Below are positions 13,309 to 19,946 of a DNA stretch of 19,946 bases, in pieces. Made by a program: the position numbers and the translations under genes. The notes under the pieces are model-generated. The model was not told the DNA's origin. It did not search any database and was given only the letters and a program-made list of their open reading frames with translations. Origin of the DNA: a bacterium (lineage in GTDB: Bacteria; UBA9089; CG2-30-40-21; SBAY01); contig JASEHU010000005.1 in the NCBI GenBank assembly GCA_030018635.1, positions 1 to 19,946 on the forward strand, read 5' to 3'. Position 1 is the stretch's first letter; each line of letters starts with the position of its first letter.

Positions 13309-13785
13309 ATGTATAAAACTTTTATTATAAATGAATGGCTCTGGGCTGATTTAAATGATGATAACGGTAGTAAAAAACAAAAGGAGTCAATTTATTTTCT
13401 TGAAACTCTTTGGGAAAGATGCGACAAAATTGCTGTTGGAAAAGGTTCAAAGTTTCAACAGAAGGAATGGGAGTTTTCAGGTAATGCTACTGATACAATA
13501 AAAAGATTAATAGCAAAACTATATTTTGGCAAAATTAAATTAAACTCTCTAAAATATGAAGAAGTGGATATTGAAGGATGTAAAGAAATCGATTTAGAAG
13601 GCATGAACCCCGATGACTTTTATCTTGTAAAAACCTATTACAAAACGAAGGCTCCAATAATTACTACAGATAATAAGTTGGTGAATATTCTTCAATCTGA
13701 AAATATTCCGTGTAAGTTAAGGGACATATTTTTGGAAGAGTATGAGAAGGAGACCGATACCACCACTTCATATAACACAGCATAA
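13309..13785 (+). CDS. PIN-like domain protein, partner of ATPase 2
   Basis: 158 residues. FIINEWLWADL at the N-terminus takes the place of the first PIN strand and acid (Glu9/Asp14 instead of the usual D). NPDDFYLVKTYYKTKAPIITTDNKLVNIL (100-128) is the typical PIN block, with Asp102/Asp103 and Asp121 as metal-binding candidates; a strand-helix tail follows. PIN domains are Mg-dependent RNases or flap-type nucleases; that is family knowledge. It starts 11 bases after ATPase 2, with GAGG upstream, and is 42 bases before ugd. I infer an ATPase-gated nuclease, probably toxic when released. The first acid is atypical, so this is PIN-like, not a proven PIN nuclease. Confidence 0.65.
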   Translation: MYKTFIINEWLWADLNDDNGSKKQKESIYFLETLWERCDKIAVGKGSKFQQKEWEFSGNATDTIKRLIAKLYFGKIKLNSLKYEEVDIEGCKEIDLEGMNPDDFYLVKTYYKTKAPIITTDNKLVNILQSENIPCKLRDIFLEEYEKETDTTTSYNTA

Positions 13786-13826
13786 AAGGTTTGTGTCGCC
13801 AAGATTAAATACAGGAGGAACTTTAA

Positions 13827-15116
13827 ATGCGAATTTGTTTTGTTGGTGCAGGATATGTCGGTTTAGTAACAGGAACTTGCTTTGCCGATTTAGGGAATGA
13901 TGTCATTTGTGTAGATAATAATGAAGAGAAAATTAATCTCTTGAAAAATGGTGGTGTTCCTATCTATGAACCTGGTTTAAATGAAATGATAGCGAGAAAT
14001 GTTGGTAAAAATAGACTTTCATTTACCACTTCAATAACAGAAGGGGTAGAGGCGTCAGATATTATATTCATTGCTGTAAATACACCACCTTTACCAAATG
14101 GAGATGCTGACCTGTCTTTTGTTGAAACCGTATCTAAAGAAATAGCTCAAACAATGAAAACCTATAAATTAATTGTAGAAAAAAGTACTGTTCCTGTAGA
14201 AACCGGTGAGTGGATCAAACATACTGTCCAGATAAACAATAAACATCAAGTAGAGTTTGATGTAGCATCAAATCCTGAATTTTTACGGGAAGGTACAGCC
14301 GTACATGATATTATGAATCCGGACCGTATAGTTATTGGAGTAGAGTCTGCCAGAGCTGAAAAAATCTTGCGTGAATTATATACTCCATTCAATGCCCCAA
14401 TTGTAATGACGGATATCAAAAGTGCGGAATTAATCAAACATGCATCTAATTCCTTCTTAGCTACCAAAATATCATTTATTAATGCCGTGGCTAATATATG
14501 TGAACGCACAGGAGCAGATATAATAAAGGTAGCCGAAGGAATGGGTTATGATACTCGTATAAGTAAAAGTTTCTTAAATGCCGGAGCAGGGTTTGGAGGT
14601 TCTTGTTTTCCAAAAGACTTAGCCGCCTTTATCCATATAGCCCAAAAATATGGATATGATTTTAAACTCCTAAAAGAGGTTGAGAATATAAATAATGAGC
14701 AAAAAAAACTTGTGGTAACAAAGGTAAAAAAGGCTGTCTGGATATTAAAAGATAAAAAGATAGGAATTTTGGGGCTGGCGTTTAAACCTAATACTGATGA
14801 TATGCGACGTGCTCCAGCAATAGATGTGATTGAAATGCTACAAAGTGAAGGATCGGTTATAAAGGCATTTGACCCTGTAGCCATGGATAGGGCAAAACAG
14901 ATATTTAAAAATATTACCTTCTGCAAAGACCCTTATGAAGTGGCAGAAGGAGTTGATTGCTTAGTTATTATGACCGAGTGGAATGAATTCAAAGAAATAG
15001 ATTTATCTCTCGTCAAGGATAAGATGGCTAATCCAATTATTATTGATGGCAGAAATATCTATGACCCGGCTAAAATGAAGGAATTAGGGTTTGTGTATCA
15101 TGGAATAGGAAGATAA
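13827..15116 (+). CDS. ugd: UDP-glucose 6-dehydrogenase
   Basis: 429 residues. It oxidises UDP-glucose to UDP-glucuronate with two NAD, in the cytoplasm. The N-terminal Rossmann GAGYVGLVTG is followed by VNTPPLP, VEKSTVPVETG, SNPEFLREGTAVHDIMNPDRIVIG, the central helix SAELIKHASNSFLATKISFINA, the nucleophile Cys260 in GAGFGGSCFPKD, and the C-terminal GLAFKPNTDDMRRAP and DGRNIYDP blocks. All are intact and the length is standard. AGGAGG nine bases before ATG 13827 fixes the start. Its product is the substrate of the decarboxylase at 15252, so the two genes form one pathway from UDP-glucose to UDP-xylose. A related UDP-ManNAc dehydrogenase activity cannot be fully excluded. Confidence 0.93.
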   Translation: MRICFVGAGYVGLVTGTCFADLGNDVICVDNNEEKINLLKNGGVPIYEPGLNEMIARNVGKNRLSFTTSITEGVEASDIIFIAVNTPPLPNGDADLSFVETVSKEIAQTMKTYKLIVEKSTVPVETGEWIKHTVQINNKHQVEFDVASNPEFLREGTAVHDIMNPDRIVIGVESARAEKILRELYTPFNAPIVMTDIKSAELIKHASNSFLATKISFINAVANICERTGADIIKVAEGMGYDTRISKSFLNAGAGFGGSCFPKDLAAFIHIAQKYGYDFKLLKEVENINNEQKKLVVTKVKKAVWILKDKKIGILGLAFKPNTDDMRRAPAIDVIEMLQSEGSVIKAFDPVAMDRAKQIFKNITFCKDPYEVAEGVDCLVIMTEWNEFKEIDLSLVKDKMANPIIIDGRNIYDPAKMKELGFVYHGIGR

Positions 15117-15125
15117 TAGGGGGAG

Positions 15126-15240
15126 GTAAGCATTTAGGTATCAGGTGTCAGGTATCAGGTAGGAAGAAAAAAAGTTAGGAGAAAAGAGTTTTTCCTGATT
15201 CTCCTCTCCTTCTTACCTGATACCTGATACTTGACCTGGG
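15126..15240. repeat. GGTATCAG-word palindrome between ugd and the decarboxylase gene
   Basis: Right after the ugd stop comes GTAAGCATTTAGGTATCAG (15126-15144), a diverged copy of the word at 6864. Tandem GGTATCAGGT words follow. They face the reverse complement CTTACCTGATACCTGATAC near 15211-15229, making a hairpin-capable unit of about 110 bases. Confidence 0.6.
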
Positions 15241-15251
15241 GAGAATAGAGG

Positions 15252-16187
15252 ATGAGGATTTTAATTACAGGTGGTGCAGGTTTTTTAGGCTCACATCTAT
15301 GTGATTATTTATTAAGTATGGGCAATGAGGTTATCTGTATGGATAATCTTATCACCGGCTCTATTGATAACATTGCCCATATTCACAACGAGAGATTTAA
15401 ATTTTACAAATATGATGTTACAGAATTTATCTATGTTGATGGTGAGATAAATTTTATTCTTCACTTTGCTTCCCCAGCCAGTCCAATTGATTATGCCAGA
15501 TACCCTATCCAGACATTAAAGGTAGGTGCTTTAGGAACACACAAAACATTAGGCCTGGCCAAACATAAAAAGGCATCCTACTTACTTGCTTCCACCTCAG
15601 AGGTTTATGGTGACCCATTAATTAGTCCTCAACCGGAGGATTACTGGGGTAATGTTAATCCTGTTGGTCCCAGGGGTGTCTATGATGAGGCAAAACGATT
15701 TGGCGAGGCATTGGTTATGGCATATCATTCGGTTCATAAAATAGATACCCGAATTGTGAGGATATTTAATACTTACGGTGAGCGGATGCGTTTGAATGAT
15801 GGCCGGGTAGTACCGGCATTTATTCCCCAGGCCTTAACCGGAGAACCATTGACCGTATTTGGTGATGGAAGTCAGACGCGGAGTTTTTGTTATGTAGCGG
15901 ATTTGGTTGAAGGGATATATAAACTGATGTGTTCAGATTGTCATACCCCGGTCAATCTCGGCAACCCAGAGGAAATGACGGTTTTAGAGTTTGCCAACAA
16001 AATAATTGAGATTACTGGCAGTTCAAGTGAGATAGTCTATAAACCATTACCGCAAGATGACCCTAAACAACGTCGACCGGATATTACGAAGGCTAAACAA
16101 CTACTTGATTGGCAACCAAAGGTAAGTTTTGAAGAAGGAATTACCAAAACCATTAATTGGTTTAAACAACGGTTGAATAAAATTTAA
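15252..16187 (+). CDS. uxs: UDP-glucuronate decarboxylase (UDP-xylose synthase)
   Basis: 311 residues of the extended SDR family. ILITGGAGFLGSHL is the NAD site. Typical UXS features follow: HFASPASPIDYARYPIQTLKVGALGT, ASTSEVYGDPL, the catalytic YDEAK (Tyr144, Lys148) in GPRGVYDEAKRFGE, RIFNTYGERMRLNDGRVVPAF, and FGDGSQTRSFCYVADLVEG. These distinguish it from 4-epimerases and dTDP-glucose dehydratases. It converts UDP-glucuronate to UDP-xylose with bound NAD. The start ATG 15252 has GGGAG about eight bases upstream; the GAGG touching the ATG is too close. It follows ugd, its substrate supplier, across a repeat. Confidence 0.92.
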   Translation: MRILITGGAGFLGSHLCDYLLSMGNEVICMDNLITGSIDNIAHIHNERFKFYKYDVTEFIYVDGEINFILHFASPASPIDYARYPIQTLKVGALGTHKTLGLAKHKKASYLLASTSEVYGDPLISPQPEDYWGNVNPVGPRGVYDEAKRFGEALVMAYHSVHKIDTRIVRIFNTYGERMRLNDGRVVPAFIPQALTGEPLTVFGDGSQTRSFCYVADLVEGIYKLMCSDCHTPVNLGNPEEMTVLEFANKIIEITGSSSEIVYKPLPQDDPKQRRPDITKAKQLLDWQPKVSFEEGITKTINWFKQRLNKI

Positions 16188-16205
16188 GTTGGAGGCAAAG
16201 TCAAA

Positions 16206-16508
16206 ATGAGTATAAAAGAAGCGGAGGTTATTGATAGAATTGCTAATCATGTCAATGTAGCTAAAGATAATTTAATAATGGAAAGTTTAACCTCACTTTT
16301 AAGAGAGAGGAGACGGGCAATATTGATGGATAGACTTGAGATTATATCTCGTTATGGGATTAACAACTCCCTTGAACTTGAAAAAAAGATTGAAGAGGGT
16401 GTAATACCAGAACATCCAGCATGGGAATCGCTAATTGAAATTGAAAATCTGGAGGCTAACCTTGAAGATATCGAAGGAGATTTACAGAGTCTATCAAAGT
16501 CAGGCTAA
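16206..16508 (+). CDS. Putative antitoxin of a DUF6516/TumE-type TA pair
   Basis: 100 residues, mostly helical and rich in Glu, Lys and Arg. The N-terminal EAEVIDRIANHVNVAKDNLIMESLTSLLRERRRAILMDRLEIISRYGI looks like an antitoxin N-terminal region. The C-terminal half is acidic (EKKIEEG, EIENLEANLEDIEGD), as expected for a toxin-neutralising tail. GGAGG precedes ATG 16206. Its last 47 bases overlap the start of the toxin gene. I do not recognise a named family. The role rests on the size, acidity and overlap with the DUF6516-like gene. Confidence 0.65.
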   Translation: MSIKEAEVIDRIANHVNVAKDNLIMESLTSLLRERRRAILMDRLEIISRYGINNSLELEKKIEEGVIPEHPAWESLIEIENLEANLEDIEGDLQSLSKSG

Positions 16509-16863
16509 TATTGGAAATGCTGAATTTGGAGATATAGTTGAAAGAACTATCATCCTGAATCACCCCAGCGGTGAACCGATAAAATTGCGTTTGTTCCTTG
16601 TTGATGAAACAATTGTGGATGTATGGTATTCAGTTAAAGGAAAATATTCCTATCATTGGGAAACACAAACAGTAAGAGGAATAATTTATCGGCATGATAA
16701 TGCTCCTCATAAAAATTGGAGGCATATTAGTACTTTCCCAAAGCACTTTCATGAGGGTCAACAAGATAAAGTAAGTGAGAGCTACATTAGCAATGACCCT
16801 GAACAAGGAATGCGGGATTTTTTAAGTTTTGTAAGAAAGACAATGAAGGAATATCTAAAATAA
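16462..16863 (+). CDS. DUF6516/TumE-family toxin-like protein
   Basis: 133 residues from TTG 16462, chosen because GGAGG (16451-16455) lies six bases upstream; an in-frame TTG at 16435 would add nine residues without a ribosome site. Recognisable blocks: LRLFLVDETIVDVWYSVKGKYSYHWE, GIIYRHDNAPHKNWRHISTFPKHFHEG, and a C-terminal LSFVRKTMKEY helix. The histidine-rich middle is the hallmark of DUF6516 proteins, annotated as toxins of TumE type. The mechanism is not established from sequence. The gene starts within the last part of the antitoxin gene, so the two are translationally coupled. It lies between glycan genes and rsmI, a common kind of site for a mobile TA module. Confidence 0.72.
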   Translation: MKISKEIYRVYQSQANIGNAEFGDIVERTIILNHPSGEPIKLRLFLVDETIVDVWYSVKGKYSYHWETQTVRGIIYRHDNAPHKNWRHISTFPKHFHEGQQDKVSESYISNDPEQGMRDFLSFVRKTMKEYLK

Positions 16864-16918
16864 AAGAAAAAGTAAGCATTCGGTAAAATCGTATCAGATG
16901 CAATAGAATCAATGACTT

Positions 16919-17150
16919 CTATATCTGTGATTCGGAAAAGCTATTAAATTTCTCATGTTTACTATTTTGGCAAAGAAGCAAGGAACAAGGTTCAAGGACC
17001 AAGGATAAGAGAAGTTATTGATTTATTGCTCTATTTATCTCTATTACCTTGCGCCTTATTCCTCGATCCTTGATCCTATTTTTGGGTACTTTATGGTTAA
17101 AAACTTATAAATCCTTGGCAAAAATAAGTGTTTTCCGAATCACAGTTATA
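16919..17150. repeat. MITE-like inverted-repeat element in the 16864-17242 gap
   Basis: CTGTGATTCGGAAAA (16925-16939) is the perfect reverse complement of 17131-17145, and four more pairs (TATA) continue outward after one mismatch. Inside, AAGGAACAAGGTTCAAGGACC-like words near 16979 face TCGATCCTTGATCC-like words near 17063-17078. A GTAAGCATTCGGT word lies just before, at 16872-16884. No coding sequence was found in the gap. It looks like a short non-autonomous element containing a second, unrelated palindrome. Confidence 0.6.
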
Positions 17151-17161
17151 TACTAAATAGA

Positions 17162-17191
17162 TTGACAAAGTGAGATTTTTGTAACTATTTA
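17162..17191 (+). promoter_or_regulatory. Possible promoter of rsmI-murJ
   Basis: TTGACA (17162-17167), an 18-base spacer and TATTTA (17186-17191) precede the rsmI start by about 50 bases. The -35 is perfect and the -10 weak, and it lies just outside the MITE-like element. Confidence 0.4.
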
Positions 17192-17242
17192 CCAAATGAA
17201 GTGCAATGAGGAATCGAGTAAAAACTGGGGGATTTCTGGAAA

Positions 17243-17944
17243 ATGTCAAGCGGAACACTTTATCTATGTGGCACTCCTATTGGAAACCTTGAAGATATTA
17301 CCTTGCGGGCATTACGGATATTTAAAGAGGTAGATTTAATTGCGGCTGAGGATACACGAATAACACGAAAACTTTTAACCCATTATCAAATCAAAACACC
17401 AACTACTTCCTATCACTACCATAACCGCTTTAAAAAGGGTAATCATCTAATTGAGTTATTACAAAAAGGCAAAAATATAGCCTTAGTTTCAGATGCCGGT
17501 ATGCCTGGGGTATCTGACCCGGGGCGTGATTTGGTTTGCTTGGCCATTGAGAATAAAATACCGGTAGTTCCAATCCCTGGTCCAACAGCCATTCTAACTG
17601 CCTTAGTCATCTCAGGTTTTCCAACAAGGCATTTTACCTTTGAAGGATTTTTACCCAGTAGTCACAAAAAACGTGTAAGATTACTCAAAAAATTAAAGGA
17701 AGAAGAACGGGTAATGATATTTTTTGAGCCACCACACCACATTCTCAAAAGCCTAAATGACATCTTAGAAATATTAGGAGATAGACAGATAACTATTGTG
17801 CGGGAACTAACAAAAAAATTTGAAGAGGTAATTCGAGGAAATGTCAGTCAAGTAATAGAACGATTTAATTTGAATCCACCAAAAGGTGAATTAACCATAG
17901 TTTTAATGGGAGCAAATAAAAGTGCCGAAGGAACAAATTGCTAA
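17243..17944 (+). CDS. rsmI: 16S rRNA (cytidine1402-2'-O)-methyltransferase
   Basis: 233 residues, tetrapyrrole-methylase fold. It methylates the 2'-O of C1402 in the decoding centre using S-adenosylmethionine. Blocks: LYLCGTPIGNLEDITLRAL, VDLIAAEDTR, LVSDAGMPGVSDPG, VPIPGPTAILTALVISG, FTFEGFLP and the ELTKKFEEVIRG segment, all standard. It is shorter than Escherichia coli RsmI (about 286 residues) because the C-terminal extension is missing, as in several other phyla. ATG 17243 has GGGGGA about ten bases upstream. Its last 23 bases overlap murJ. Confidence 0.94.
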   Translation: MSSGTLYLCGTPIGNLEDITLRALRIFKEVDLIAAEDTRITRKLLTHYQIKTPTTSYHYHNRFKKGNHLIELLQKGKNIALVSDAGMPGVSDPGRDLVCLAIENKIPVVPIPGPTAILTALVISGFPTRHFTFEGFLPSSHKKRVRLLKKLKEEERVMIFFEPPHHILKSLNDILEILGDRQITIVRELTKKFEEVIRGNVSQVIERFNLNPPKGELTIVLMGANKSAEGTNC

Positions 17945-19475
17945 GGCAACCGCAATAATATTGATTGGGACCATAATTGGCAAAATAGCTGGTTTTATTC
18001 GAGAAATATTGGTGGCAAAATATTTTGGAGCAAGCTTAATTACCGATGCTTATCTTGTGGCTTATAATATACCTATGATTCTGCTTAACATGGTTATAGC
18101 TGGTGGTGTTTACTCAGCCACAGTTCCAACCTTTACTAAATATTTAGCTAACAAAGATTATAAAATTCTATGGAGATTATTCAGTATTATCGTTAGTTAT
18201 ACCTTTATTATCTCTATTGTTTTAGTGCTTGTTATGGTTTTCTTCGCCCCTTATTTAGTCAAATTTATGGGATATGGACTAAAAGGACAGACATTTGACC
18301 TGGCGATTAACCTAACTAAGGTTATGGCACCAATGGTTATATTTTTAGGATTAATGAGTATTTTCATGGGTGTCTTACACTCGTTTCAACATTTTACTAT
18401 TCCATCCCTTAATCCCTTTATTTTAGGAACGACGGTTATTATTTTTATTGTATTTTTAAGTAAAAATATAGGTATCTTTAGTTTAGGAATTGGTTTAGTA
18501 GTTGGAAGTGGATTAATGTGTTTAGTCTCATTGATAGTTTTGCTAAAAAAACAGGTAAAATTTAGTTTTAATTTGAACTTCAGGTATAAAGAGGTAGGTG
18601 AATTTATTCATTTATTTATTCCGGCGACTGTAGGTACAACAATACTTTGCAGTTATGCTATTATTAGTCGCATGATGGCCTCTCCTTTAGAAGAAGGTAG
18701 TATTGCTGCCTTAGATTTTGGGTATATGGTCATGCAGGCCCCTTTATCAACCTTTGGATTAGCTATTTCTACGGCAATCTTCCCTTTTATTGCCAATTAT
18801 GCCGCAACTAAAAGTTATAATGAGTTAGTTGGCACAATGTCAAAAGGGATAAGGATGACCGCCTTGATTTATATTCCTATTGCCTTAATATTCATGGTTC
18901 TTTGTGAACCAATCATAAAACTATTATTTGAACGAGGTAATTTTGATACCTACGATACCATGATGACTTCAAAATCACTATATTTTTATTCCATTGGTAT
19001 GTTCGGTTTAGCCATAAATTTCATTCTTCTTCGCGTCTTTTATGCCCTGAATGATGCCGTCATCCCAATGTTGGTGACCGCTGTAGGGGTGGTAGTTCAT
19101 ATCATCTTTAATTTTATATTAATTAAATATTTAGCCCATGCCGGTATTGCCCTGTCTGCCTCTATTGTTCACCTGGGAACTAATTTTATATTACTCTGGT
19201 TTTTAAGGCAAAAAATTGGAAATATCGGTGGAAAACAGATATTGAATTCCTTTTTAAAAATGATTGTGGCCACATTGCCCGGGTTATTAATCTGCCTGGG
19301 AATAAGTAAATATATCGAAATGGTTTTAGATACCAGCCGTATAGAGGTGCAAATCATACAGGTTGGTCTGGCAACTACCACAGGATTGATCTGTTACTTA
19401 ATCATCCTCTGGCTATTAAAGGCGGTTGAATTAAGGATGATTTTTTCTCTTATCAAAGATAGATTCAGGAAGTAA
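17922..19475 (+). CDS. murJ: Lipid II flippase MurJ (MviN family)
   Basis: 517 residues, with about 14 hydrophobic segments spread along the whole length, as in MurJ. N-terminal IGTIIGKIAGFIREILVAKYFGAS and VYSATVPTF are the family blocks; later AISTAIFPFIANYAA and LIKLLFERGNFDTYDT (a conserved FERG-F) confirm it. It flips lipid-linked peptidoglycan precursor across the inner membrane; relatives can flip other lipid-linked glycans. The start GTG 17922 lies inside the end of rsmI, with GGGAG upstream, so translation is coupled. The nearby glycan genes make a role in surface polysaccharide export conceivable, but the cell-wall role is the default. Confidence 0.92.
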   Translation: MPKEQIAKATAIILIGTIIGKIAGFIREILVAKYFGASLITDAYLVAYNIPMILLNMVIAGGVYSATVPTFTKYLANKDYKILWRLFSIIVSYTFIISIVLVLVMVFFAPYLVKFMGYGLKGQTFDLAINLTKVMAPMVIFLGLMSIFMGVLHSFQHFTIPSLNPFILGTTVIIFIVFLSKNIGIFSLGIGLVVGSGLMCLVSLIVLLKKQVKFSFNLNFRYKEVGEFIHLFIPATVGTTILCSYAIISRMMASPLEEGSIAALDFGYMVMQAPLSTFGLAISTAIFPFIANYAATKSYNELVGTMSKGIRMTALIYIPIALIFMVLCEPIIKLLFERGNFDTYDTMMTSKSLYFYSIGMFGLAINFILLRVFYALNDAVIPMLVTAVGVVVHIIFNFILIKYLAHAGIALSASIVHLGTNFILLWFLRQKIGNIGGKQILNSFLKMIVATLPGLLICLGISKYIEMVLDTSRIEVQIIQVGLATTTGLICYLIILWLLKAVELRMIFSLIKDRFRK

Positions 19476-19514
19476 TAAGTCCTGTGGTAATATGTCAAGA
19501 AAAAAATGAGTTGA

Positions 19515-19570
19515 CATTTAACTTTTTTGTCCCTGTAATTGGGGACAAAAATGGCATTGAAGGTTAAATG
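19515..19570. repeat. Two-level palindrome after murJ (possible terminator)
   Basis: TTTTTGTCCC (19524-19533) pairs perfectly with GGGACAAAAA (19542-19551) around an 8-base loop. Outside it CATTTAAC (19515-19522) pairs with GTTAAATG (19563-19570). The inner stem could end murJ transcription, but no T-run follows. The nested arms look again like a mobile-element remnant. Apart from this, 19476-19645 holds nothing I can name. Confidence 0.5.
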
Positions 19571-19645
19571 ATGTTCAAAACTAACAAATTTTAGTTAACC
19601 TAATTAAGGTAAAAGCATTAATATTGTGGAGATTTTTCTCCAGAT

Positions 19646-19946
19646 TCAGTCAAAAGTATTTGGCGATAGGCATTCACCTCCTATTTCAGCGATGATACCG
19701 GCAGTTAAGATGGGTCCGAGTCCATCAACAGATAGGAGGGAATGTTTAATCATAGCCATTTCTCGTGTTATGGCTTTATCCGTTTCTTTAACCTGTGCCT
19801 CAAGGGAACGGATAGTGTGAAGAGAAGAGGCCAGGATAAAGTTTATGGGTTGCTTCATTTGATCCGGCAATAAGATAGCTAAGATTGGCAAGAGTGCGGA
19901 TTGTAAATATGGGTAGATTTTTATGGCTCATCACGAATTATTGTGG
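19646..19946 (-). pseudogene. IS110-family transposase remnant (frame-broken fragment)
   Basis: Minus-strand reading from the right edge gives a helical segment (SLEAQVKETDKAITREMAMIK) and then LLSVDGLGPILTAGIIAEIG. This is the helix-hairpin-helix 'SIPGIGPxxAAxxxAEIGD' block of the C-terminal Tnp_20 domain of IS110 transposases. After AEIG the frame reads GECLSPNTFD and stops (TGA at 19646-19648), where intact proteins go on for another 80 or more residues. Upstream, in the same frame, a TGA occurs about 70 bases from the window edge. The gene is therefore decayed at both sides of the readable part. Its 5' part lies beyond the window. Confidence 0.7.

Noticed and set aside
19626..19820. Plus-strand reading frame at the right edge
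   Set aside because: It is the complement of the IS110-like transposase fragment, which has recognisable motifs on the minus strand.

Overview
The window is AT-rich bacterial chromosome, dense with genes on both strands and with gaps full of palindromes. Shine-Dalgarno sites are strong (GGAGG type) and several starts are TTG or GTG. Gene content mixes a Firmicutes-like block (aroQ-pepP-efp-accB-accC-Asp23/AmaP) with nucleotide-sugar genes (UDP-hexose epimerase, GmhB, Ugd, UDP-glucuronate decarboxylase). The gap palindromes are of several unrelated families. I infer an uncultured candidate-phylum type bacterium. No rRNA, tRNA or CRISPR array was seen, and the species cannot be fixed from the sequence.

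Layout. Positions 1-243 hold the 3' end of a SUMF1/C-type-lectin-fold gene. Its last ~25 codons look like the variable region of a diversity-generating retroelement, followed by a small GC hairpin. Positions 670-6763 are a long minus-strand series. In transcription order it is aroQ, pepP, efp, an AccB-like protein, accC, Asp23, AmaP, DUF2273 and a stand-alone ThiD2 domain. The AccB-like protein has Gly where the biotinylated Lys should be. A 170-bp nested palindrome (6835-7004) separates the aroQ promoter from a divergent consensus promoter driving a GuaB3-type IMP dehydrogenase (7080-8240).

Positions 8241-8871 are non-coding, with repeats and a nested stem-loop. Positions 8872-16187 are a plus-strand nucleotide-sugar cluster. 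Two ATPase-plus-small-effector modules are threaded into it: ATPase with TOPRIM/DUF4276-like protein (9834-11618) and ATPase with PIN-like protein (12113-13785). gmhB sits between them and overlaps both neighbours. This part is the best candidate for an undescribed, probably defensive, system. A DUF6516/TumE-type toxin-antitoxin pair follows (16206-16863), then a palindrome-bounded spacer, overlapping rsmI and murJ (17243-19475), and a decayed IS110-like transposase at the right edge.

How the genes work together. The minus-strand series supplies housekeeping functions: shikimate pathway, peptide turnover, translation of polyproline, fatty-acid initiation, envelope stress. The plus-strand cluster can make UDP-HexNAc epimers, UDP-glucuronate, UDP-xylose and heptose precursors for a surface glycan. 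The ATPase modules, the TA pair and the retroelement target mark the accessory, conflict-related layer.
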